From positions 18,981,368-19,045,367 of the forward strand of contig CM040453.1 of NCBI GenBank assembly GCA_022749755.1: DNA of 64,000 nucleotides, given 5' to 3'. A program made the position numbers and the translations under genes. This stretch comes from Azadirachta indica (lineage: Eukaryota > Streptophyta > Magnoliopsida > Sapindales > Meliaceae). A model generated the notes under the pieces. That model saw only the letters and a list, made by a program, of their open reading frames with translations, was not told the origin of the DNA and made no database searches. Of the stretch, positions 34,143-45,878 are shown piece after piece; position 1 is the stretch's first letter; every line of letters starts with the position of its first letter.

Positions 34143-34634
34143 AGAGAAAGAACAAGAGTTGGATTCCTCTTTTATTATTATTAATTTTTAACTCTCTCTG
34201 TTTTTCTGCTATATGGCTCTTCCATATTCAGCCACAAAAATAAGTAATAAGATTTCAGCAACAGGAAATATAGGTTACTCAACAAAGAGTAATGTAGTTA
34301 AAACAATGAAAATATCTCAACAAAGAGAGTTATATAAGCTTTTCCACTGTAGTTTCATTAATTTTAACCCTAAGCTATACAAACAATGCACTTCGTGAAT
34401 AGAAACATGCTGAGTGGAGCTAATCTCTCTGGCAGACCAATCAACAAACAAAAGAACCACTTCAAAATTCATACAAATGCATACAAATTTGGGTTTTTCT
34501 GCGAGAGTCAAACAAACGACGAATAAAACACTTCAAAGTGCATACAAATCTCCCATAATCCACCCCAAACACATCATGTTCAGTTCATCCAGTTATTTCA
34601 CCGTGTTAAAGTAAAAAATCGCAAAAGACCCATA

Positions 34635-34685
34635 CTCGATTTCTTTGTCGACCATGCAATGAAAGCCCTCGACAAAGAAATCGAG
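34635..34685 (-). repeat. Perfect 17-bp inverted repeat (hairpin) in the STIPL1 leader intron
   Basis: CTCGATTTCTTTGTCGA (34635-34651) is exactly complementary to TCGACAAAGAAATCGAG (34669-34685), with a 17-nt loop. In the pre-mRNA this would fold into a strong stem. The arms are far better matched than chance in this region. Confidence 0.8.
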
Positions 34686-34997
34686 CCTCGATTCTCCGCA
34701 AAGAGTCAAACATAGACAATCGTCAAACAAATCCATCCCAAACATTGATTTCAACATGTTCGAGGATGAAATCGCAAAAAAAAGATTGAAATATACCGTT
34801 CGTTCGCGGGCGATTGCTCGAATCCTCCACCAGCGTCTATTCTGCGGTCGAATCGGACTCGTCGCCTATGCCGTGCACGCCGGAAATCGATGCTCGCTCG
34901 ATTTGCAAATTTCGGTGAAAATACGAATTGGTAATTCAGAGGTTTACGGTGAGAAAGATAAAATTTCCCTAATTTTTGGCACAATGGCTACTTGAAG

Positions 34998-36115
34998 GGC
35001 AGTTTTGCCCAAAAGAGAAAATATGGGCTAATTTGGTAAACAATGATTAAGGGAGCTATTATGATAAATTCACCCTAAAAAATCACTATTTAAAAGAATT
35101 TCCTTTTAATTTATTTGAATCTCTTTTGTGTCTAGTTTCTGCTGGATTCTGCGTTAATGTAAGTTATAGTGTTACATGATTTAAGTTTAAAAAATATTAA
35201 GAATTGATTAAAGAATATTATTATTACGGACTTATTATTTGTTATTTTTGAACATCAATTTGCTAATGTTTTGAAACGAATTATAATAGGGTTTCAATAT
35301 GTAATATGCATTTTATAAGTATTATAATTCCTAGCATAAAGAAAGAAGCTCAAGTTATACATATATAATAGTTGAGCTCTACCCTTTTAAGATACGAGAT
35401 TTTGTCCTGATTGAAGAAGATCCTTAAAGGAAAATTTAAGATTAGGAGGTGAATTTGTTTATTGGTTTATTATAGTAGAATAGAAGTACATGATTCAAGT
35501 TTAAGAATATTAGAAGACAATAATTAATTTTACCGAAATTTATATTGACAAAACTTATTATGAAAATTATAGAAAATAATATATTTTGATTTTAAATCTA
35601 GAATTTTGATATATGAAACTAGACATCCAAAAAAACATTACAAAATTAGTTTTTGTTAAAATCGGGAGGGAAAACAATTTTTAATTAATTTTCAAAATGG
35701 AGCCAAGTATTCTATAACTTTCTAGTTTCTGCAGATCACATGGATTGCGAAATTATTTTAACATATTTATACTTTTTGAAAAATTATGGAATTTGGTATA
35801 ATATTTTGGATATATGTCTAATTTAATTCTGGAAAGTTTCATAATCATATTAAGTGAGAATGATTTGTTATCAAATTTTGAATTAAGTAAACTCAATTCT
35901 GAAAACTATTTTACAGATTCAATGTGTTCTAAACAGAAATTATTTTTGGTAGGTTTTGATGTTATAAACTTTTGAAAATTTTATAATCAATAGCTTTATA
36001 TGTCTACACAGTCTCCGTAAAATTTTAGAGCATGTGGTCTGGGGAATAATTTATGAAAAATTAGAGACTAAGGCTTGTTTTGCTTTGAGGTTCATTTTAT
36101 ATTACAGAGGTCGAA
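34998..36115. other. AT-rich DNA upstream of STIPL1, probably retrotransposon-derived
   Basis: No gene is seen. Phrases typical of decayed LTRs (AAAATTATGGAATTTGGTAT, TTTTGAAAATTTTATAATC) resemble those at about 38080-38270, so this may be part of an old LTR, but borders cannot be set. Confidence 0.35.
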
Positions 36116-36119
36116 ATTT

Positions 36120-37280
36120 AGAAATTATTATTGCAAGGAAATTGAGGACTTTGGATGTTGTAATTTTTAGATGTTTTATTGATGTGATTTTAAGTTATAA
36201 GATGTTGAGATGTGTTATCATTAGAATACTTCGACGTAAGTAAATTAGAATTTTTCTGTTTTAAATGATATGCATATTATACGAGTATTTTTATTATAAA
36301 AGTATTTTCTTTATATATAGTTACACTTGTATGTGTTTAACGTATTCAATAAAAATAACTTTTATGAACATTCAAAGTACTTTAACAAACGAGTTTTTTA
36401 TTTATGGCATTGACATGTATATGAATAAATTTTTGCATGAAAATTAAGAAAATTTTAACGATGATAAGTTTTGAATGTTTTCTTAAATTAAGCTTAGTGG
36501 ATTTTGTTTAAGCGAATTAAATTTTTGATTTTATTACCATGTTTCGATATATCATAATTAAATTTTTATTGATATATTCTAACTATGAAATTCACATTCC
36601 TCACTATTATGTTAAGCCCCTAAGTAATGGCTAGCCAAAATGAATGTTTCTCGAAGGAAAAGAAAGGTTTAGTAAAAGTAAAGATTTTTTTTTTTGTAAA
36701 GGAAGAAAGTCTTTTATGTGTGCATTTCAATTTGCACGGGCCTGTGCAAATATATGATTCATGAATTGCATTATTTGATAAAAATATTTTCATTTTGGAA
36801 AAGGTAAAATCCAGTTTACTTACTATAATTTGTGTGATTCATATAATTAAGAAAGTATGTTTAAGGATATGATTTGAAGTGCTTTCACACTGTCTACGAA
36901 TTTGATTCGAGGATTGTGGTATATTTGGCATCAAGACTCCCGTTGTCATCGGATTCTAAATGTTGGTTAGGATGTTTGATTTGATGTCAAAAGGGTTTCT
37001 AGTATCTAAGAAATATTGTCTATGTTTGAGTTTTGTATTTAAAGATATGTAATATAAAGGATTATTTAGCAGATTTTAATGTTTTTGTGCTATTCAAGGT
37101 TCTTAAGTTACGAAAATCCCACTTTCACTCTCTTTGGATTCCAAGAATAACTTTTAGTGGAAAATATGTTGATTTAAGAAGAATTACGAATGGATGCAAG
37201 CTGTATTAGTTTGTTTGTACTTAATTGATAAGGACACATCAAATTTCGAGGATGAAATTTTTTTTAAGGTGGAGAGAATT
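36120..37280 (+). mobile_element. Ty3/gypsy family G, copy 1: 3' internal fragment with polypurine tract
   Basis: No open frame survives. The right end carries the Ty3/gypsy signature TTTCGAGGATGAAATTTT and then AAGGTGGAGAGAATTG, the end of the internal region plus a polypurine tract, directly before an LTR-like TGTTAATATCC start. Most of the fragment is repeated in inverse orientation at 40440-42060, and its last 350 bp at 47240-47600. Confidence 0.65.
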
Positions 37281-38790
37281 GTTAATATCCACATTCCATT
37301 TTAAATGAAAATATGTATGTATGAATACACACACACACAAACGATACATTACGATAAATATTTATCATATTGGGATATTTATTAGGTAATATTAATAACA
37401 TAGGAAATTATGAAATTTGAAATTTGCATGTTTTAAGATTGAAAACAAGAAATTTTGATTTATTGTATAATTAAACTTTTTTCTTTTCCTTATTAGTTTA
37501 GGGTTTGTTATAAAAACATATTTTTTCTTTGCTCTCTACTGCCTGCTCTTGTTTTTCAAAAACAACAAACATATTTTCTTTACTTTTAATTGTTGGTTGT
37601 CACACACTCATAAACTTAAGTTAATATTTTTGATTTGTATTATTGTACTCATTCATATTTTTGGTTTGCATATTTTATTCATTTTTGTACTAGTTTTAGT
37701 TTTGATTGCACAGTTTTCTATATAGATGTCTAATAGGCTATTATTGGAGTATTATGTGTGATTTTGTATTTAGATTTATGAATTTTAGTATTAGCTAATC
37801 TCCCTTAAACTAGCAGATTGATTCGTTCTATGAAACTCTAACAATGTTTGTTGAGTATAAAGCATATCAATAATTATCATGAAAACTTTGTTTAGACTTT
37901 TGTATCAAATTTTTATACACTTAATCCTCACATAATAAAGTACTTTTAAGATTTTGTTTCACTCAAATCGGATTAAAATTCAAATTTATGTAATTTTTAA
38001 AAAGTGATACTTTTGTTTTAGAAATATGCATATTTTGCAAATATATTTCAAAATAAAAATTATTTAAGTGGTCAAACGATTTTAAAAATTATAAAATTTG
38101 GTATGATGGTTCGTTTATATATTTAGTAGTTGTTCTATAAATTTAGTAATTTTTAGATATTCAAAAATAGTTACAAATTTTGATTGAAGGAATCGTAAAA
38201 TTGAAACACTTTAGATAAGTTTCTATTGATTGGAAAATAAATTGTTTTGAAAATTTTTTGAACCAGAAATAAGATAAAATTTTTACACAATATATTTTCA
38301 AGTGTGCTTAACTGCTTAGAAAAGTTTTGGGTGAATTCAATTTGTAGTTTGGGAGATAAAAATCTTAAAAACTAAGTTAGTCAGAAAAAGAACCCAAAAC
38401 TCAAAATGCAAAAGGCTAAGTTTAGGTTCTAAAATAAGTAATTTTGGATTTGTTTAAAATTTGAAATTTCTATTATTTGAGGTTTAAAAAGTTCTAAGGT
38501 GTGTAGTATATTATTTTAGAAATTCGAAGGAACTTAGAATATGATAAAATTGTTGATGTCGTTTAAGTGAAAAAATTGAACTTAGAAACTAGGAACTTGG
38601 GATAAGTTCTTTATAGTTAAGATAAATGAAATATACTTATAAATAAATTATATTTTGTTATGATTAGGATGATTGGACACTTTGAATGATTTGAAATAAC
38701 TTTTAAGTTTTTGCTTTCATTATAATTATTTATATGCTCTAAACTCAGCAAGTACTATAGAGTTTAATTACCAATCAATCCAATAGTGTG
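37281..38790 (+). repeat. Family G copy 1: decayed LTR
   Basis: It starts directly after the polypurine tract. The first 170 bp match the complement of 42475-42634, including an ATATTGGGAT block and a TAATAAC...GGAA...TTTGAAATTTGCAT block. Near 38740 a CTAAACTCAGCAAGTACTAT phrase resembles the end of plant gypsy LTRs. The right border is uncertain. Confidence 0.5.
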
Positions 38791-39174
38791 AGAGAGATTA
38801 ATTAACACTTGAATTTTAAATCTAAATATAAAATCACACGGAATACTCTAATAACAACCTATTAGACACTCATACAGATAACTATGCAAATAACATTAAA
38901 ATTAATACAAAATAAATAAGATATGCAAGTCAAAACATGAACGGGTACAAAATGTAATTCGAAAACATTAGTTTGAGCTTTTAAGTCTATGAAAACCAAA
39001 CCTCCAAGAGAAAGAAAATATTGTTTGTTGTGTTTAAAAAGAAGCTTAGGAGTAAAGAGCAAAAAAAAAAAAAATGTATTTATAATAGTATCTAAAACAA
39101 ACCCTAAAACTAATTAGGAAAAGATAAGAGTCTAAATATTCAGTAAATCAAAATTTTTTCTTTCCAAAAGTAAT

Positions 39175-39521
39175 GTTAGAAATATAAAAATATTTCTTTA
39201 TTTATTGATGATATGATTAACAAATATACATTAACAATGCCCTTATATATGCTCAAATAGTAATTCATTTTAAACTAATACACCTAAATTAACCGAAACT
39301 AGAAATTCTAATTTAATATAAACTATAAAACCTTATAAATCTAGGAATCCTTAACAAATACTAGTTACTAAGTTGAATAGAATGTTAATATGAATATCCT
39401 TAAGAAGATTAAGTTGAATAGGAAGTTAATATGAATATACTTAAGAAGGTTAAGTTGAATAGGATGTTAATATAAATATACTTAAGAAGACTAAGTCGAA
39501 TAGGAAGCTAATAATTTAACA
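39175..39521 (-). repeat. Probable Copia-like LTR (antisense)
   Basis: It is bounded by TGTTAG and TTAACA, the TGTTA...TAACA ends usual for Copia LTRs. The adjoining sequence CCCCCTCTCAAACTCAG, read on the minus strand, is a GAGTTTGAGAGGGGG-type polypurine tract. The internal side continues to the right. No second LTR or clear TSD was found, so this is a remnant. Confidence 0.55.
39369..39510. repeat. Four tandem 41-bp units within the Copia-like LTR
   Basis: The units start at 39369, 39410, 39451 and 39492 (the last is partial), each reading TAAGTTGAATAGgAaGTTAA then TATGAATATACTTAAGAAG, with few mismatches. Tandem units inside an LTR often lie in its promoter part. That is inference here. 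Confidence 0.8.
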
Positions 39522-40430
39522 CCCCCTCTCAAACTCAGGGTGGCAAAATAAACTTGAATTTGCAAACTAAAATAAGTCCAAAGCAGTTAAGAAATATTTG
39601 AGACACCTAAAATGAGAAGACAAAAGAGACAAAACCAAGTGACTCTTGGGAAAAACGAGCCCAGGAATAAAGACTCCTGGAAATAGAAGTCATAACAAGA
39701 CAAGCTCCTCAAGGAGCTGAAAACCAAGATAAAGAAAAAGAGAATACCTAACCCATATATAAGAAAGACAACAGTTTGGGGCAATAGCGACAATTTAGGA
39801 CGTAAGAGGGAAAGAAACAAAAGTTCTCACCGTTGCCGGAGAGTCTACCTCAAATAATAGCTTGGGGTGATTGGTGATGTAAACAAAAGGTAAGGAACAA
39901 GAGTGCCACCATCATCAAAGGATCCAGCTCTAAAAACAGTATGGAACGGTTGGCAAAGTAAGATATATTGTCTAAAGGGTCTAGCTTTATTATCATATTA
40001 TATAGGCTTGGGTGAAAAAACAAAGAAAAAGCCGAAAGGAAAACGAAGGGGTTAATTTAAGCAAAATGGATAATAATGGGATCATAATTCTAATTTATGA
40101 GAGACCTAACTGACAAAAAACCTAAAAAGTATAGGGTTGACAGATAAAAGACAAAAACGCTAAAAGGCAAAAATGCATGAGGATGCAAATGATTGATAAA
40201 GTATGAGGATGCAAATGATAAATTCCTTGGACTTGAATGCAAATTATACAAAAAAAAATTGTGAAATAAACAAAATGCCTATGCTTAAACGGAAATTGGC
40301 TGTAGTGCGACGAGGATCAGAGGCCCAAAGTAGGATGCTCAAAGTTTTCTGAGTTGAATGACATTGAAGGTGACATTTAAATCACTGGAAATTGGCCGGA
40401 TCGGAGACTGATGTGATTGTACTTTGATGT
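39522..40430 (-). other. Presumed internal remnant of the Copia-like element
   Basis: This stretch follows the antisense polypurine tract. No coding frame longer than about 77 codons is present and no protein motif was recognised. It ends where family G sequence begins. Confidence 0.35.
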
Positions 40431-40439
40431 CTCTTACCA

Positions 40440-42060
40440 ATCAACTGCGAACAAGCTAAATACATCTTGCATCATTTCTTACTTCGTCTTGGATCGGCAT
40501 ATGTTATATTAAAAGTCATTTTTTGAATCTGAAAAGAGTGAACGTATTATTTTCCTAACTTTAAAATCTCTGGAATAGCACAAAAACATTAAAATTTGTG
40601 CAATAATCCTTCGTTACGTTACTTTAAATACAAAACTCAAAAATCAATAATATTTCTTAGACACTAGGAATCTTTTTGACATTAAAATAAAATATTCTAT
40701 TGATATTATATTTCATCATTTGATATTAATTAGTAAATTTTTTGTACGAAGAGAAAAGGTCATTTTTTTTTCTTTTTTTTTTTTTTATATATGCGTATTA
40801 ATTCCTTAAATTATTTAGAATCTTAATCCTATTAGAACTTTAGTAGAAGATAATTAAATGTTTGATAGTATTATAATTAGAGATAATTAAATATTTAGTG
40901 AAATTATAATTGGAGATAATTAAGAATTTGGTGGGATTCTAATTGCATATAATTAAGGATTTGCTTATACTTTTATCTTTTAACGGATTAGTAAAATAAT
41001 TAAGGGAATTTTTCTATAGGATCTAGTCTTAGTGGAGCAATACTTAGGCCTACTTTATTATCTTTTAGGTTTTTTTTAAGGTATATTTAGGCCAATTGAG
41101 AAGTGGTTGAGCCAAAGTCTCATGAAAAGCTGATCCATTAAGAAGTTGGGAGATAACATATCCTAATCAACATAATTTAGAATCTAATGACAATGAAAGT
41201 TTTGATGCCAAACATACCACACTCAAAGAATCAAATAAGTTGACAATGTAAAAGTACTTCAAATCATATCCTTAAACATACTTTCTTAATTATGTGAATT
41301 ACAAAAACTATATCAAGCAAACTGGTTTTTTTACCTTTTCTAAGATGAAAATATTTTTATCAAATAATGCAATTCATGAATCATGTATTTGCACAGGGTG
41401 CTAATTGAAATGTACAAATAGAAGACTGTCTTCCTTTTCCAAAAAAACATTTTTTTCCTTTAATTTTTTAAACCTTTCTTCTCTTTTCACAAACATTTCT
41501 TTTTTTCTTTATGGAAAACATTTCTTTCCTTTTTGCTAGCCATTACTCACTAGGGACTTGGCATAATAGTGAGCAATATCAATTTCATAGTTAGAATATA
41601 TAAATGAAAATTTAATTATGGTTTATAGAAATATAATAATAAAATAAAAAATTTAATTCACTTAAATAGAAATAAGAGCTCTACAGCTAAAGTCCACTAA
41701 GCTTTAGAGCACATTCAAAACTTATCATCGTTAAAATTTTCTTAATTTTGATGCAGGAAACTTTTTCATGTATATGTCTCATGTCAATACTCATAAATAA
41801 AAACACGTTTGTTAAAGTACCTTAAATATTCATAAAAGTCATTTTTATCAGATACATTAAACATATGCAAGTGTAAGAATACATATCGAAAATGCTTTTA
41901 TAATAAAAATACACATATAATGTGCAATTCATTTACAAAGGAAAATTCAGTTTACTTAACTTGAAGTATCCTAATAATTATACATCTCAAAATCTTTTAC
42001 TTTAAATCACATCAATAAAACATCTGAAAATTACATCCTTGAAATTCCTCAAATTTCTAG
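40440..42060 (-). mobile_element. Ty3/gypsy family G, copy 2 (inverted, itself interrupted)
   Basis: The reverse complement matches 36120-37250. Examples are ATTTAGAATCTAATGACA with GATGCCAAA (about 41178-41215), CAAATAATGCAATTCATGAA (about 41361), GCCATTACTCACTAGGGACT (about 41540) and CATTCAAAACTTATCATCGT (about 41712). An unrelated block (40700-41157) sits inside it. The third copy at 47235-47600 shows the uninterrupted sequence. Confidence 0.7.
40700..41157. mobile_element. Insertion inside family G copy 2
   Basis: 458 bp absent from copies 1 and 3. It is flanked by ATATTCTA (40692-40699) and ATATCCTA (41158-41165), a 7/8 match; the empty site in copy 3 reads ATATGCTA. An 8-bp duplication would suit a hAT element, but no terminal inverted repeat is evident. 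A solo LTR with 5-bp TATTC/TATCC repeats is the alternative. Internal phrases GAGATAATTAA recur three times. Confidence 0.5.
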
Positions 42061-42114
42061 TAGATTTTTTTTTTCCTAAATTTGAACATGACTGAATTCT
42101 AAATTTGACTAAAA

Positions 42115-42425
42115 TTTGAATGTAGTTGAAATGTTTATTTATTTATTTATTTTTACTTTAAACGTTAGAATAAGTTTTTTGTTTATATAAAAATAAAAAG
42201 TCTAAAATTGATATGTTGACAAATATACCTTGAAAAATCTAAAGTTAATAAGTTGTTGACATATATAAATGTTAAGTAATAAACTAAGAGTATTAGTGAC
42301 AAATAAAATATTCAATTCATTCAGATATTTGTTTATTTAGATTTCAGTTAAAATTTTTAATTTGATTACATTCATACCTTTTAAACAAGTTTTAAGATAT
42401 AAGTTAAAAGACTAATATCTCTTAA
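42115..42425. repeat. Dispersed repeat, inverted copy of 9055-9430
   Basis: See the partner copy at 9055-9430. Many blocks match in complement, with scattered indels. No coding sequence is present. Confidence 0.55.
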
Positions 42426-42474
42426 ACATCTTAATCAAATTATTTATATTTAAGTCAAAAAAACAATCGGGCCC

Positions 42475-42634
42475 AAACTCATGTATGCAAATTTCAAAAC
42501 CCATGATTCCTTACGTTATTAGTACTCTAAAAAAAGAGAATCCCAATATTATAAATATGTATGATAATGTAACATACATATATATATATATATTCATATA
42601 TACATATCTATAATAGAATTCGAGTATTACAATT
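42475..42634 (-). repeat. Family G copy 3: start of antisense LTR, cut by the nested element
   Basis: On the minus strand it reads TGTAATACTCGAATTC and then matches the LTR start at 37281-37450. The matching internal end with its polypurine tract lies across the nested retrotransposon, at 47235 onward. Confidence 0.65.
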
Positions 42635-43460
42635 TGATGAGAAGCATCAAGAAGGAACTAATAAAGCTTTAAGTGGGCACATTCAAGGAAGGTTAATTAC
42701 ATGAGATAGAGCCAAGCAGTTGTAGGCTACCTTAAATGGATTAATTGAGGAGATATGGGCTCCAAGCGCACTTCAAGGTGCAAGACATAAAGGGCTGGGC
42801 TTAGAAAAAATATAGGGCTTTGTGAGCATTATCCAAGCTATTGGATAGTCAAATAAAGAGTTGGGCTGAATGTATAACAAGAATTCAAGTGGGTTGTATG
42901 AAGAAGAATAAAGTAGCTCCTACGCTACTAAATCCTAATGTCACATGGTCAATTAGGGTTTTGAAGATTTCTTGTTTGTTTAGATTATTTACCTTAGACA
43001 AAATTAGTTTCCTAGTTTATTTAGGATTGTTATGTTCATGTTAAAGAGAATCTGTCATTCTTAATTAGATTAAAATTATAGTTTTCCGAATCTAATGAGA
43101 TTAGAATTCTAGTTTTCCTACTTAATTTAGGACTTTCATTAGCCTGTATAATGGGGCTATAATTGTGTTAGAACTCAGAAAATTGTTTTTTTTTTAATTG
43201 ATGAGAGAATTCTTTCTTTGGTTCTTTTGGGAGCTTATGAACTTATCAAGAATTATATTCATGTGGTATTCTAATTCTCACTTATCATTCACCTTCTCAT
43301 CTATATTTTGAATGTGGTGTCATCTACTTTTTTTTTTTTTTAATACCTTTGGTTCGTATTTTCCTTAAACATTAGATCAAGGTTTGTTTACCCTAAATCT
43401 ATTTAGCACTTTCTTAGGCTATTGAAACTTCAAATTGAGCGTGGACCTTAAGTTTCGCAG
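42635..43460 (+). repeat. 5' LTR of the nested Ty3/gypsy element
   Basis: It aligns with 46389-47234 over its length, for example CCTTAAATGGATTAATTGAG, GAAACTTCAAATTGAGCGTG and an AATTCTAGTTTTCCTACTTA block. The 3' edge is disturbed: the last ~15 bp seen in the other LTR are missing or changed, so the border is approximate. The LTRs differ at many sites, which points to an old insertion. Confidence 0.8.
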
Positions 43461-44028
43461 GATTTAAATTGGGCTAGTTTCCTCAAAATTGAATTTAATT
43501 TGCTCAAGTTTGATTCTCTACCTTAAATTTTCATCAAGTTGATACTCCTTCTTTCATTAAATTGTGTTTGGATCATATTTTGCCTTATTTAAAAACAAAC
43601 CTTTAAATTATATAAGTAGTAGCATTTTCCTTTTCTTTGAATGTTTAACTCTTATTCTTTGTTTAGTGTGCTGGTTTGTCATAGTTAGTGTGTCACAAGT
43701 ATTTTCTTGATTTTGTCTATTTAGTTAAAAAAAAACTGAAAAGAAGAATTAAGAGTGGGCAAAGGCAAGAGTTTGTGAGCTCATTAGAGGGTAAAAGCTA
43801 ACATGATTGAATAAACATGAGATTAAGTGACATCAATTGCGTAAAACACATGAGGGAGTGTTGTGAGGTCATTTTTAACATTCCTTTCAGGTTATGAACA
43901 TGTCACAAGACAAAGATAAAGGTATAGCTAAACAGAAAATGGAAGATTAGTCATTCACGCTCAAAGCAACGTGACAATAATTTGAATGAATGGGCTTGTT
44001 GTTTGGTGAAATTAGAGATGAACTTACA

Positions 44029-44214
44029 GATAATGGTGATGACCTAGATCACTTTGAAGACTATACCCTTATTGTTATGCTAAAATAGCTAACTTACAGA
44101 TGAGGTAGCAACCGAAAACTCTTAATGTAGGAAGGCATCATAGGCACGCTACCAAGGATATAGATAATGGTGATGACCTAGATCACTTTGAAGACTATAC
44201 CCTTATTGTTATGC
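44029..44214 (+). repeat. Perfect 52-bp direct repeat inside the element's gag region
   Basis: 44029-44080 and 44163-44214 are identical over 52 bp (both start GATAATGGTGATGACCTAG), although the surrounding gag is full of stops. A second, diverged duplication of about 72 bp lies just downstream (about 44590-44660 and 44660-44730). Confidence 0.85.
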
Positions 44215-45060
44215 ACAATAGAGGTGATAGACGAGTAAGGCATGTAGATCATGACTTAGAAAGCATCAAATTGAAGGTTCTTTTTTTTTTCCAAGGTAAA
44301 AATGATCCTAAAGCTTATTTTGAGTGGGAGAAAAGAGTAGAGCTTGTATTTGATTGCCATAAGTACTTCGAGGAGAAAAAGTTTAAGTTAGCCACCATTG
44401 AGTTTACTGATTATGTTATTATTTGATGGGATTGGCTTATTTTGAGTTGGGGACGAAACCATGAGAGGCCATTTCAGTTATGGGATGAAAGCCATCATGA
44501 GAAGAAGATTTGTTCTTAGTCACTATTATAGGGACTTGTACCATAGGCTGTAAAGTCTTACACAAGGTTCCAAGAGTGTGGAAGACTACCATAAAAAGGT
44601 GGAGATAGCCGTGCTTTGACCTAGTGTTAAGGAGGACTGAAAGGCTGCTTTGGCTAGATTCACAAGGAGATGGAGATAGCCATGATTGGAGCTAATGTAG
44701 AGGAGGATCAAGAGGCTACTATGACCAGATGCTTACATGGTTTGAATTAAGATATTATTAATGTGGTTGAATTGTAGCATTATGTTGAGTTGGAAGATAT
44801 CCCAACATATGGCTATGAAAGTGGAGCTACAAATGAAAAAGAAAGGATCCATAAGAGTTAATTTGGGTTGCTTTTCCATATGGAAAACAAAATAGAACAA
44901 AGATGAAAATGTTGTTTCTAAGCTTAAAACCAAGCATCCAAAAACCATAAAGGGAGAAGCGATTATGGAAAAGGTAAATTTGATTCTAAACACTTTAGAA
45001 ATAGGGATATTAAATGTTTTAAATTCTTGGGAACATGTCATGTTGCATCATAATGTCCAA
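44211..45060 (+). pseudogene. Ty3/gypsy gag pseudogene
   Basis: Retrotransposon gag packages the element RNA. The open stretch 44211-44426 contains FQGKNDPKAYFEWEKRVELV and EKKFKLATIEFTDYVII, the typical plant gypsy gag core. Later pieces (MEIAMIGANVEEDQEATMTR near 44670 and a broken CFKF...CPNQ zinc knuckle near 45020-45060) lie in other frames with stops. Not functional. Confidence 0.8.
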
Positions 45061-45129
45061 ATCAGTATGCAATAATTCTAATATATAATAAGGACATTAA
45101 GATTGAGAGTGAATCAGATGATGAACTTA

Positions 45130-45540
45130 TGCCACCTTTGGAGGATGATAGTGATGGCGTGGAGTCTCTTATTGATGGTGAATTGATGGTTGCGAGGCAA
45201 GCCCTTAATATGCAAGTAAAAAAGGATGAAAAGGTACAATGAGATAACATCTTTCATACAAGGTGTCACATCAATAATAAGGTATATAGCATCATAATTG
45301 ATGGTGGTAATTATACTAATGTAGCTAGCATTAGTTTGGTTGAGAAATTGAGTTTACCTTCTCTGAAGCATCCTAGGCCATACAAGCTACAATGGTTGAA
45401 TAATTGTGTTGAAATGAAGGTGAATAAACAGATGCTACTTTCATTCTCTATTAGAAGATACAAGGATGAGGTTCTATGTGATGTAGTACTTATGTGTGTT
45501 GGACACATTCTTGTAGGGCGACCTTGGTAGTATGATAGGC
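45130..45540 (+). pseudogene. Retroviral-type aspartic protease remnant of the nested element
   Basis: The frame carries the active-site-like IIDGG followed by NYTNVAS (about 45294-45325). It then reads EKLSLPSLKHPRPYKLQWL, the D-V-V-L strand and the C-terminal HILVGRPW, the usual end of plant gypsy proteases, followed by a TAG. A stop at about 45241 interrupts the upstream part. Confidence 0.75.
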
Positions 45541-45878
45541 ATGTGACAACTGATAATTACACAAATAGATACTCTTTTGTAATAAATGAAAAACCTATCA
45601 CTCTTGTACAATTAACTCTTAGACAAGTGTATAAAGATCAAATGAGAATTAAACAAGAGAGTGATAAACAAAAAAAAGAAAGAGAATAAGAGTACAAAAG
45701 AAAGAGTGGTTGAGTGGAAAAATGAAAACAAAAATATAGAGGCTGGTAACAAAAACAATGAAAAAGTGAGCAAAAAAAAGAAAATAATGAGAGAGTTGTT
45801 AAGAGAAAAGAGAGGTAGAAAGTGAATGTATATGCAAAAGAGAGTGAGGTTAAGAGAGCTTTGTTTTCAAGTTAGCCT

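Larger units (their letters stand above)
33732..34796 (-). other. Probable leader intron of STIPL1
   Basis: On the minus strand, TTCTGCTTCAG/AAGGAAACG gives an acceptor 18 bp upstream of the ATG, and GCGAACGAACG/GTATAT gives a donor at 34796. The GC-rich stretch 34797-34985 would be the first, untranslated exon. Inferred from splice motifs only. Confidence 0.5.

Noticed and set aside
36034..36447. Two short plus-strand frames in family G
   Set aside because: They lie in non-coding LTR-like repeat sequence. The inverted copy does not preserve either frame.
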